This document shows positions 6,112 to 11,535 of a stretch of DNA of 11,535 nt, piece by piece. Each line of letters opens with the position of its first letter. Positions within the stretch are counted from its first letter, which is position 1. The notes below the pieces were generated by a model. The model was not told where the DNA came from. It searched no databases and saw only the letters and a program-made list of their open reading frames with translations. Both the position numbers and the translations under genes were made by a program. The stretch is from JACCYI01 sp036389195 (GTDB lineage Bacteria; Actinomycetota; Thermoleophilia; Solirubrobacterales; Solirubrobacteraceae), in assembly GCA_036389195.1 (NCBI GenBank), contig DASVQH010000424.1, positions 1-11,535 on the forward strand, written 5' to 3'.

Positions 6112-6616
6112 ACTCGAGCGCTTCGCTCAGCGTCTCGACGTCGTAGAAGCCCTCGTGGCGCTCGCCGCCGATGACGAACGTCGGCGTGGAGCGGATGCCG
6201 GCGGCGCGGGCCGCGTCGGCGTCCTCGTGCACGCGCGCCGCGTGCGTGCCCGCGGCGAGCGCCTCCGTGACCGCGTCGGCGTCGAGCCCGACCGCGGCGG
6301 CGTGCGCGGCCAGCTGCTCGTCGGCGAGCTCGTCGGGATGGGCGAACAGCCGCGCGTGCAGCGGCCAGAAGCCGTCCTGCGCGGCCGCCGCCTCGGCCGC
6401 CTCGGCGGCGTGCTGGGCGTGCGGGTGGAACTTCGAGATCGGCAGGTGGCGGAACGCGAACCGCAGCTCGCCGGCGAAGCGCCGCTCGAGCTCGGTGACG
6501 AAGCCCATCGCGCGGCGCGTGTACGGGCACTCGTAGTCGCCGTAGAGCAGCAGGACGTAGGGACCGTCGCCGCGGGTGTGGTCGCGCGCGGGGTCGACAG
6601 GCGGGACGGGGCTCAG
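6098..6616 (-). CDS. DsbA-like thioredoxin-fold protein, monothiol (CPYT), CTG start
   Basis: A 172-residue, signal-less, hence cytosolic, DsbA/thioredoxin_4 domain. The active-site loop is YGDYECPYT (25-33), so the usual second cysteine is Thr33, and Cys30 is the only cysteine in the protein. The cis-proline loop STPTF (143-147) and the FAFRHLPI and HPHAQHAAEAAEA blocks are intact. The N-terminus DPARDHTRGDGPYVLL and the whole domain resemble the C-terminal thioredoxin domain fused to NhaA antiporters in some bacteria; here it is a separate gene directly after a CPA1 antiporter. The start is CTG at 6616, overlapping the antiporter TGA (CTGA). A perfect Shine-Dalgarno (6619-6628) lies 7 nt upstream and no ATG/GTG/TTG could yield the active-site region. 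The 3' end overlaps the zinc finger gene by 14 bp. Confidence 0.85.
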   Translation of the reverse strand: MSPVPPVDPARDHTRGDGPYVLLLYGDYECPYTRRAMGFVTELERRFAGELRFAFRHLPISKFHPHAQHAAEAAEAAAAQDGFWPLHARLFAHPDELADEQLAAHAAAVGLDADAVTEALAAGTHAARVHEDADAARAAGIRSTPTFVIGGERHEGFYDVETLSEALEFSRT

Positions 6617-8190
6617 GCGATCACCTCCGGCTCCGGCCGGCGCTCGGCGGGCTCGCGCCGCGGCGGCGCGGTGCGCATCAGCCGCTCCTCCTCGAGGTCG
6701 AGGTCGCGCTCGACCTCGCGGACCACGGTCAGGGAGATCCGGCCCTCGTCGCGCAGCTCGATCAGCGCGGCGCGCTCGATGCCGAGCAGGTGCTTGCGCA
6801 GCTTCGTCCACGCGGCGACGTCGGCCTGCGACCGCGGCGGCACGCCCTCGCGGCAGTCGCCGGTCAGCTGGCGCGCGCGCTCGGTGTACATCTCCCGCGC
6901 GCGCTCGACCGCCTGCGCCGGCGCGCTGTCCTCGGCGAACGACAGGTCGGCGATCTGGGCGAGCGCCGCCTCGGTGGTGCGGAAGCGGGCGAGCGCCTTC
7001 TCGCGCATCCCGGGTGCCTCCTCCTCCAGGCGCAGCACGCGGATGAGGTACGGCAGCGTCAGACCCTGCGCCACGAGGGTGATCCCGATCGTCGTCAGGG
7101 TCAGGAAGAGGATCAGCGGCTGGCCCGGCGCCTCGACCGGGACGGCCAGGGCCGCGGCGAGGGAGACCGCGCCGCGCATCCCCGCCCAGCCGACGACCGC
7201 CCGCTCCTTGACCGGCAGCGGCACCGCGGTCAGCGCGAAGGCCATCCGGACGACCGTCGCGGCGAGCGCGATGCCCAGCGCGGCGGCGATCAGCGTGCCG
7301 GTCGCCTCCCCCCCGAGCCGGTCGAGCGTGCCCGGGAACTGCAAGCCGATGAGGACGAACAGCAGCGATTCGAGCACGAAGGTCAGCACGCCCCAGAAGC
7401 CCAGGGCCTGGAGGCGGGTGGTGGGGTTGAGGTCGAGGCCCTGGCGCCAGCCGAGGTAGAGGCCGCTGGACACCGCGGCGAGGATGCCCGAGAGCCCGAG
7501 CTCCTCGGCCGGGAGGAACGCGAGGTACGGCGTCAGCAGCGTCACCGTGATCTCGATCAACGGGTCGTCGATCCGCCGGCGCGCCTCGCGCACCAGCCAC
7601 GCGATGCCGAGGCCGAAGAGCGCGCCGCCGAGGCCGACGACGAGCAGGTCGAGCGCCGCCTCGCCGACGGCGAAGGTGCCGGCGGTGAGCGCCGCCAGCG
7701 CCGTGCGGTAGAGCACGAGCGACGTGCCGTCGTTGATCAGGCTCTCGCCCTCGACGAGCCCGACGACCCGCTCGGGGACGCCGATGCGCCGGAAGATCGC
7801 CGTGGCGGCCACCGTGTCGGTCGGCGAGACGATCGCGCCCAGCACGAACGCCGCCGCCCAGCTCAGGTCGGAGACGATGGCGTGCGCGACGACCGCGACC
7901 ACGGCCATCGTGGCGCCGACCAGCGCGATCGCGAGCACGCTGATCGTGCGCGCGTTGCGCTTCAGGCTCTTGGGTGAGGACTGCCAGGCGGCAGCGTGGA
8001 TCAGCGGCGGCAGGAAGACCAGGAAGATCACGTCCGGGTCGAGCGTGAGGTCCGGCAGGCCGGGGAGGAAGCCGATCCCGATCCCCGCCAGCAGCAGGAA
8101 GATCGGGTACGGCACGTTCACCTTCCCGGCGAGCCAGACGATCGCCGCGATCACGCCCAGCAGGGCCAGGAGCAGCTCGATCTCGTTCAT
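6613..8190 (-). CDS. CPA1-family Na+/H+ antiporter with cytosolic tail
   Basis: An inner-membrane monovalent cation/proton antiporter controlling cytosolic pH and Na+/K+. The 525-residue protein has about 12 hydrophobic segments (roughly 3-405). These include PYPIFLLLAGIGIGF, the ion-site motif SPTDTVAATAIF (122-133) with D125, EGESLINDG (147-155) with N153-D154, and GWAGMRGAVSLA near the end of the membrane part. A cytosolic tail of about 120 residues follows, rich in charge and probably helical. The protein contains a single cysteine, C446, in this tail. The ATG overlaps the TGA of the kinase gene (ATGA, 8187-8190) with only a weak Shine-Dalgarno. Ion preference (Na+, K+ or Li+) cannot be read from the sequence. 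Confidence 0.92.
   Translation of the reverse strand: MNEIELLLALLGVIAAIVWLAGKVNVPYPIFLLLAGIGIGFLPGLPDLTLDPDVIFLVFLPPLIHAAAWQSSPKSLKRNARTISVLAIALVGATMAVVAVVAHAIVSDLSWAAAFVLGAIVSPTDTVAATAIFRRIGVPERVVGLVEGESLINDGTSLVLYRTALAALTAGTFAVGEAALDLLVVGLGGALFGLGIAWLVREARRRIDDPLIEITVTLLTPYLAFLPAEELGLSGILAAVSSGLYLGWRQGLDLNPTTRLQALGFWGVLTFVLESLLFVLIGLQFPGTLDRLGGEATGTLIAAALGIALAATVVRMAFALTAVPLPVKERAVVGWAGMRGAVSLAAALAVPVEAPGQPLILFLTLTTIGITLVAQGLTLPYLIRVLRLEEEAPGMREKALARFRTTEAALAQIADLSFAEDSAPAQAVERAREMYTERARQLTGDCREGVPPRSQADVAAWTKLRKHLLGIERAALIELRDEGRISLTVVREVERDLDLEEERLMRTAPPRREPAERRPEPEVIA
6619..6628 (-). promoter_or_regulatory. Strong Shine-Dalgarno GGAGGTGATC that sets a CTG start
   Basis: On the minus strand GGAGGTGATC is a 10-nt perfect complement of the conserved 16S rRNA 3' end. 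Its GGAGG core is 7 nt from the CTG at 6616-6614. It lies within the last codons of the antiporter gene (Pro-Glu-Val-Ile region). It is the strongest ribosome-binding site noticed in the window, where most starts are leaderless or coupled. Confidence 0.8.
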
Positions 8191-9572
8191 GGCGCGGGCA
8201 GCAGGACCTCGAACCTGGTGTCGCCCGGCTCGGAGACGACGCGCACCTCGCCGCCGTGGCCGGTGACGATCCGCCAGACGACGTCGAGCCCGAGCCCCGT
8301 GCCCTCGCCGACCGGCTTGGTGGTGAAGAACGGGTCGAAGATGCGGTCGCGGATCTCCGGCGGGATGCCCGGGCCGTCGTCGCCCACGGTGACCCGGATC
8401 CGATTGGCCTCGCGGGCGGTGGCGAGCGTGAGCTTGCCGCCGGGACCGGCCGCGCCGATGGCGTTGTCGATCAGGTTCGTCCACACCTGGTTGAGCTCGC
8501 CGCCGTTGGCGACGATCCGCGGCAGCGTCCGGTCGTAGTCGCGCGCGACGCTGACGCCGCCCTTCTTGAGCTTGTGGGCGAGGATCGTCACGGTGCTCTC
8601 CAGCCCGTCGTGGACGTCGAGCTCCTGCTCGGCGGCCTGGTCGGCGTAGGAGTAGTCCTTGATCGCGCCGACGAGCTCGGAGACCCGGCGCAGCGACTCG
8701 GTGAGCTCCTCGACCAGCCCGCCGGTGGTGGCGCCGGCCGCCGCCCACGGGATCACGCTCGCGAGGCGCTCGCCTCCGACCGCCCGCTCGATCTCCTCGG
8801 CCCAGCGCTCGTCCAGGCCGGCGCCGGCCAGCTCGCCGGCCAGCTCCCACGGCTCGGGGACGCCGCGCGCCTCCAGCCAGTCGGTCAGGGTGGCCTCGCG
8901 GTCGGCGGCGTCGAGCGGATCGCCGCCCGCGACCGTGTGCGTGCTGCGGCAGGCGAGCTGCCCGAGCGCCGCGAGCTGCTCGGGCGACATCTCGGCCAGC
9001 CGCTTCGCGCCGCCGCGCAGGACGTCGATCGAGCGGGCCAGCTCGGCGGCCGCCCGCCCCGCCGCGGCGGCCGGGTTGTTGATCTCGTGGGCGAGGCCGG
9101 CCGAGAGCGACCCGAGCGCGGCGAGCTTCTCGCGCTGGCGCGTGCGCGCCTCGACGCGGGCGAGCACGGGGCGGAACTGGCGGACGATCTCGCGCAGCAC
9201 CTCCGGCTCGGCGCGCACGAGCTCGAGCAGCGTCGCCTCGGAGAACCTCAGCAGCGTGGCCGCGCCCGCCGCCCGCGCGCTGACCTGATAGGGGTCGCCC
9301 GCCAGCGTCGTCGTCATGCCGGCGTAGTTGACGGCCTCCATGTGGCCCGTCGTCGTCTCGACGCCGCCGTCGACCGAGAACCAGTCGAGCGCGCCATGGG
9401 CCAGCACGTAGCAGTGCTCGGGCTGCTCGCCGGCGCGGATGAACACCTCGCCGGGCTCGAGGTGCAGGATCTCGGCCTGGTCGGCCAGCCACGCGACGCG
9501 GTCGTCGTGCAGGCGCGCGAAGAGGTCGACCTGGCGCAGCAGCGCCTGGACGTCCTCCCGCGTGTCGATCAC
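8187..9572 (-). CDS. Histidine kinase with N-terminal cyclic-nucleotide-binding fold
   Basis: A soluble 461-residue sensor kinase. Residues about 12-125 form a CRP/cNMP-binding-type beta-roll (LHLEPGEVFIRAGEQPEHCYVL, 36-57, split here only for description). The H-box is LAHEINNP (160-167) with phospho-acceptor H162. A long insert of roughly 110 residues precedes the ATPase domain, whose N box is NQVWTNLIDNAI, G1 DDGPGIP, F box FDPFFTTKP and G2 GEGTGLGL. The phosphate-binding cassette of the beta-roll is not canonical: the usual Glu and Arg that hold cAMP are not where expected (YAGMTTTLAGDPYQVSA, 83-99), so the ligand may not be a cyclic nucleotide. The GTG start overlaps the TGA of the receiver-reductase gene (GTGA, 9569-9572). 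The cognate receiver is almost certainly that upstream fusion. Confidence 0.9.
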   Translation of the reverse strand: MIDTREDVQALLRQVDLFARLHDDRVAWLADQAEILHLEPGEVFIRAGEQPEHCYVLAHGALDWFSVDGGVETTTGHMEAVNYAGMTTTLAGDPYQVSARAAGAATLLRFSEATLLELVRAEPEVLREIVRQFRPVLARVEARTRQREKLAALGSLSAGLAHEINNPAAAAGRAAAELARSIDVLRGGAKRLAEMSPEQLAALGQLACRSTHTVAGGDPLDAADREATLTDWLEARGVPEPWELAGELAGAGLDERWAEEIERAVGGERLASVIPWAAAGATTGGLVEELTESLRRVSELVGAIKDYSYADQAAEQELDVHDGLESTVTILAHKLKKGGVSVARDYDRTLPRIVANGGELNQVWTNLIDNAIGAAGPGGKLTLATAREANRIRVTVGDDGPGIPPEIRDRIFDPFFTTKPVGEGTGLGLDVVWRIVTGHGGEVRVVSEPGDTRFEVLLPAP

Positions 9573-11251
9573 GGCTGCAGCCCCAGGTACTGGTGGACGA
9601 ACTGCACGGCCATCGCGCCCTCGCCGACCGCGCTGGCGACGCGCTTGATCGACTGGTGGCGGACGTCGCCGGCCACGAAGACGCCGGGCACGCTGGTCTC
9701 CAGCAGCAGCGGCTCGCGCTTGAGCGGCCAGTGGGGCCGCGGCGCCTGCGGGGCCTTGAGGTCGGGGCCCGAGAGGATGAAGCCGCGGTCGTCGCGCGCG
9801 AGGGTCCCGTCGAGCCAGTCGGTGCGCGGGGCGGCGCCGATGAACACGAAGACGCTGCTGCACGGCTCGGTGCGCTCGCCGTCGGAGTCCTCGACGGTCA
9901 GCGCGGTGAGGTGGTCGTCGCCGTGGGCGGCGGTCGGGCGGGCGTTGGTGCGGACCTCGATGTTGGGGATCGCGGCGATCTGGTCGATCAGGTACTGCGA
10001 CATCGACTTGGCCAGCGAGTCGCCGCGGCACAGGATCGTCACCTTGGCGGCGCGCTGGGCGAGGTAGACCGCGGCCTGCCCGGCGCTGTTGGCGCCGCCG
10101 ATGACGAAGACCTCCTCGTCCTGGCAGGCCGCCGCCTCGGTCCGCGCGGCGCCGTAGTACACCCCGCGGCCCGCGAGCTCCTCCGAGCCCGGGATGCCGA
10201 GCTTGCGGTACGCGACGCCGGTGGCGATCAGCACCGCGTGCGCGGAGAGCTCCGTGCCGTTGCCGAGGCGGACGACGCGCGCCGGGCCCTTGGCCTCCAG
10301 CCCGCCGACGTCCGAGACGCTGACGAACTCGGCACCGAAGCGCTGCGCCTGCGCGTTGGCGCGCCGGGTCAGCTCGGCGCCGGAGAGGCCGGTGGGGAAG
10401 CCGAGGTAGTTCTCGATCCGGCTCGACTGGCCGGCCTGGCCGCCGGGCGCGTCGCGCTCGACGATCACCGTGCTCAGGCCCTCCGACGCGCCGTACACGG
10501 CGCCCGCCAGCCCGGCCGGCCCGGCGCCGATGATGATCAGGTCGTAGAAGTCCCCGCGCGCCTCGGTCTCCAGCCCGATCCGTCGCGCGACCTCCAGCGT
10601 GTCCGGCACCTCGAGGTGCTCGCCGTCGGAGAAGACGACGACCGGCAGCTTCCCCCCGTCCGCGTGCGCCGCGGTGAGCAGCTGCTGGGCCTCCTCATCG
10701 CGCTCGATGTCCAGCCAGCGGTGCGGGACCTGGTTGCGGGCGAGGAAGTCGCGGATCGTGTGGGAGTCCTGCGAGAAGCGATGCCCGATGACGCGGATCT
10801 GGCCGTCGGAGTCCGCGAAGTCCTCGGCCTGCCACTGGCTCAGCAGGTCGTCGAGGACCGGGTAGAGGTTCTCCTCCGGCGGGTCCCACGGCTTGAGCAG
10901 GTAGTGGTCGAGGCTGACGTCGTTGATCGCCTTGATCGCCGCGCTCGTGTCCGCGTAGGCGGTGAGCAGCACGCGCTTGGCCCGCGGCGCCTGGTGCAGC
11001 GCCGCTTCGAGGAACTCGACGCCGCTCATCCCCGGCATCCGCTGGTCGGCGACCATCATCGCGACGGGCTGCTCGCGCAGGACCAGCTTGCCCAGCACGT
11101 CGAGCGCCGCCTGTCCGGACTGGGCCGACAGGACCTGGTAGCGGTCGCCGTAGCGCCGCCGCAGGTCGCGCTGCACCGCCCGCGCGACGCCGGGGTCGTC
11201 GTCGACGGTGATCAGCGCGGGCTTCGGGGCCCGGGGTGTGGCGGCCTCCAT
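9569..11251 (-). CDS. Response regulator / glutaredoxin-like / thioredoxin reductase-like fusion flavoprotein
   Basis: A 560-residue three-part protein. Residues 10-140 form a receiver domain with D17-D19, phospho-acceptor D69 in ADQRMPG, T97 and K120. Residues 150-230 resemble glutaredoxin, but the CxxC position reads S160-Q-D-S163; the LPVVVFSDG loop (202-210) is retained. Residues 234-560 are a pyridine nucleotide-disulfide oxidoreductase domain with FAD motif GAGPAG (242-247), GGQAGQSSRIENYLGFP (270-286), NADPH motif GGANSAGQAA (385-394) and a C-terminal VAGDV. The reductase CxxC is also absent (GAAR, 367-370). It is probably an NAD(P)H-oxidising or -sensing flavoprotein controlled by phosphorylation rather than a true disulfide reductase. 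The ATG at 11251 is chosen because it fits the receiver start and lies 7 nt after TAGAGT; longer versions add no recognisable domain. Confidence 0.9.
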   Translation of the reverse strand: MEAATPRAPKPALITVDDDPGVARAVQRDLRRRYGDRYQVLSAQSGQAALDVLGKLVLREQPVAMMVADQRMPGMSGVEFLEAALHQAPRAKRVLLTAYADTSAAIKAINDVSLDHYLLKPWDPPEENLYPVLDDLLSQWQAEDFADSDGQIRVIGHRFSQDSHTIRDFLARNQVPHRWLDIERDEEAQQLLTAAHADGGKLPVVVFSDGEHLEVPDTLEVARRIGLETEARGDFYDLIIIGAGPAGLAGAVYGASEGLSTVIVERDAPGGQAGQSSRIENYLGFPTGLSGAELTRRANAQAQRFGAEFVSVSDVGGLEAKGPARVVRLGNGTELSAHAVLIATGVAYRKLGIPGSEELAGRGVYYGAARTEAAACQDEEVFVIGGANSAGQAAVYLAQRAAKVTILCRGDSLAKSMSQYLIDQIAAIPNIEVRTNARPTAAHGDDHLTALTVEDSDGERTEPCSSVFVFIGAAPRTDWLDGTLARDDRGFILSGPDLKAPQAPRPHWPLKREPLLLETSVPGVFVAGDVRHQSIKRVASAVGEGAMAVQFVHQYLGLQP

Positions 11252-11258
11252 GGCGCTG

Positions 11259-11264
11259 ACTCTA
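11259..11264 (-). promoter_or_regulatory. Candidate -10 box for the redox/antiporter operon (TAGAGT)
   Basis: TAGAGT on the minus strand ends 7 nt before the ATG at 11251, the spacing expected for a leaderless operon transcript. No convincing -35 is visible at 17-18 nt. It is the only promoter candidate I see for the four-gene operon, as all internal junctions overlap. Confidence 0.4.
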
Positions 11265-11301
11265 GGGGAGTCGGTGTGCGGGCTTTCGCGTGTTGCTCGA
11301 T

Positions 11302-11307
11302 TAGCCT
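11302..11307 (+). promoter_or_regulatory. Candidate -10 box for the ABM-domain gene (TAGCCT)
   Basis: TAGCCT ends 7 nt before the ATG at 11315. The identical hexamer precedes the zinc finger gene at 5824-5829 with nearly the same spacing. No Shine-Dalgarno and no clear -35 are present, consistent with a leaderless transcript. Confidence 0.4.
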
Positions 11308-11314
11308 CGGCGGC

Positions 11315-11535
11315 ATGTTCCAGACGATCGCCATCCACCACGCCGTCCCCGAGCACGCCGACGCCTTCCTGGCCTTCATGGGGCGGGTGACCGAGGCCGT
11401 CGCCGGCGCCCCGGGGCTGCTCGAGTTCTCGTCGTGGCGGGAGCCGGGCGAGGGCGGGCGGCTGGTCGCGGTGGCGCGCTGGGAGTCCCCCGAGGCGTTC
11501 CAGGCCGCTGCGCCGCGGATCATGTCGCTGTCCGG
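11315..11535 (+). CDS. ABM-domain (antibiotic biosynthesis monooxygenase-like) protein, partial
   Basis: The gene runs off the right edge; 73 codons are visible. The translation begins MFQTIAIHHAVPEHADAF and continues with a small ferredoxin-like alpha/beta pattern. A first strand (2-9) precedes a helix (12-31). Then come GAPGLLEFSSWRE (31-43), a strand RLVAVARWES (49-58), and the helix start PEAFQAA. The PGLLEF and W-E-S-x-E-A-F patterns are typical of the ABM superfamily, which includes quinol monooxygenases, haem-degrading enzymes and many uncharacterised small proteins. The substrate cannot be predicted. It is divergent from the redox/antiporter operon with 63 bp between start codons. Confidence 0.8.
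   Translation, partial: MFQTIAIHHAVPEHADAFLAFMGRVTEAVAGAPGLLEFSSWREPGEGGRLVAVARWESPEAFQAAAPRIMSLS

Noticed and set aside
6617..7600. Upstream extension of the DsbA-like frame through the antiporter gene
   Set aside because: It reads the antiporter in the wrong frame and has no domain; the CTG at 6616 with its Shine-Dalgarno explains the start.
8191..9492. Upstream in-frame extension of the antiporter to a 959-residue protein
   Set aside because: The extra part is low-complexity Arg/Ala sequence out of frame with the kinase gene that really occupies it; the antiporter begins cleanly at the ATG at 8190.
11252..11356. Longer start for the receiver-reductase fusion, upstream of 11251
   Set aside because: The 35 added residues would run back through the divergent promoter region and into the ABM-domain gene, and the receiver domain already begins right after the ATG at 11251.

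Overview
The window is very GC-rich, almost fully coding DNA, with strong G/C third-position bias, GTG and other non-ATG starts and few Shine-Dalgarno sequences. Together with the protein families present, this suggests a high-GC actinomycetotan, plausibly of the Thermoleophilia/Solirubrobacterales type. The lineage is inferred from composition and protein style only. I see no rRNA, tRNA, CRISPR array, insertion sequence or phage gene.

Layout. Positions 1-296 are non-coding and hold two near-identical 42-nt copies of a hairpin-forming repeat. From 297 to 2907 three minus-strand genes run in the order alpha/beta-hydrolase-like protein, HxlR-type regulator, class II fumarase (fumC). Divergent from them are a MATE-family exporter (2937-4238) and a small signal-anchored membrane protein (4253-4642). 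The latter overlaps, tail to tail, a PPK2-type polyphosphate kinase (4605-5369) that is coupled by an ATGA overlap to a single-pass membrane protein (5366-5812). A UBP-type zinc finger gene (5836-6111) starts divergently 23 bp away. The right half (6098-11251, minus strand) is one tightly packed operon. At 11315 an ABM-domain monooxygenase-like gene starts divergently and runs off the end.

The most interesting region is the operon at 11251-6098. In order it encodes (1) a receiver / glutaredoxin-like / thioredoxin-reductase-like flavoprotein fusion, (2) a cyclic-nucleotide-binding-fold histidine kinase, (3) a CPA1 Na+/H+ antiporter and (4) a DsbA-like thioredoxin-fold protein. All three junctions are 4-bp stop/start overlaps: GTGA, ATGA and CTGA. 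The last implies a CTG start codon, supported by a 10-nt perfect Shine-Dalgarno. The canonical CxxC pairs are gone from every thiol-redox domain: SxxS in the glutaredoxin-like domain, GAAR in the reductase domain and CPYT in the DsbA-like protein. The DsbA-like protein and the antiporter each have exactly one cysteine, the antiporter's lying in its cytosolic tail. I infer a two-component, nicotinamide/flavin-linked system controlling cation/proton exchange, possibly through monothiol chemistry or through redox folds used for binding only. The convergent zinc finger gene overlaps the end of the operon by 14 bp and may belong to it.

Several starts lie 6-8 nt downstream of a TAnnnT box, as expected for leaderless transcripts. 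At two divergent gene pairs the opposing -10-like boxes share the same TA dinucleotide, suggesting bidirectional promoters.
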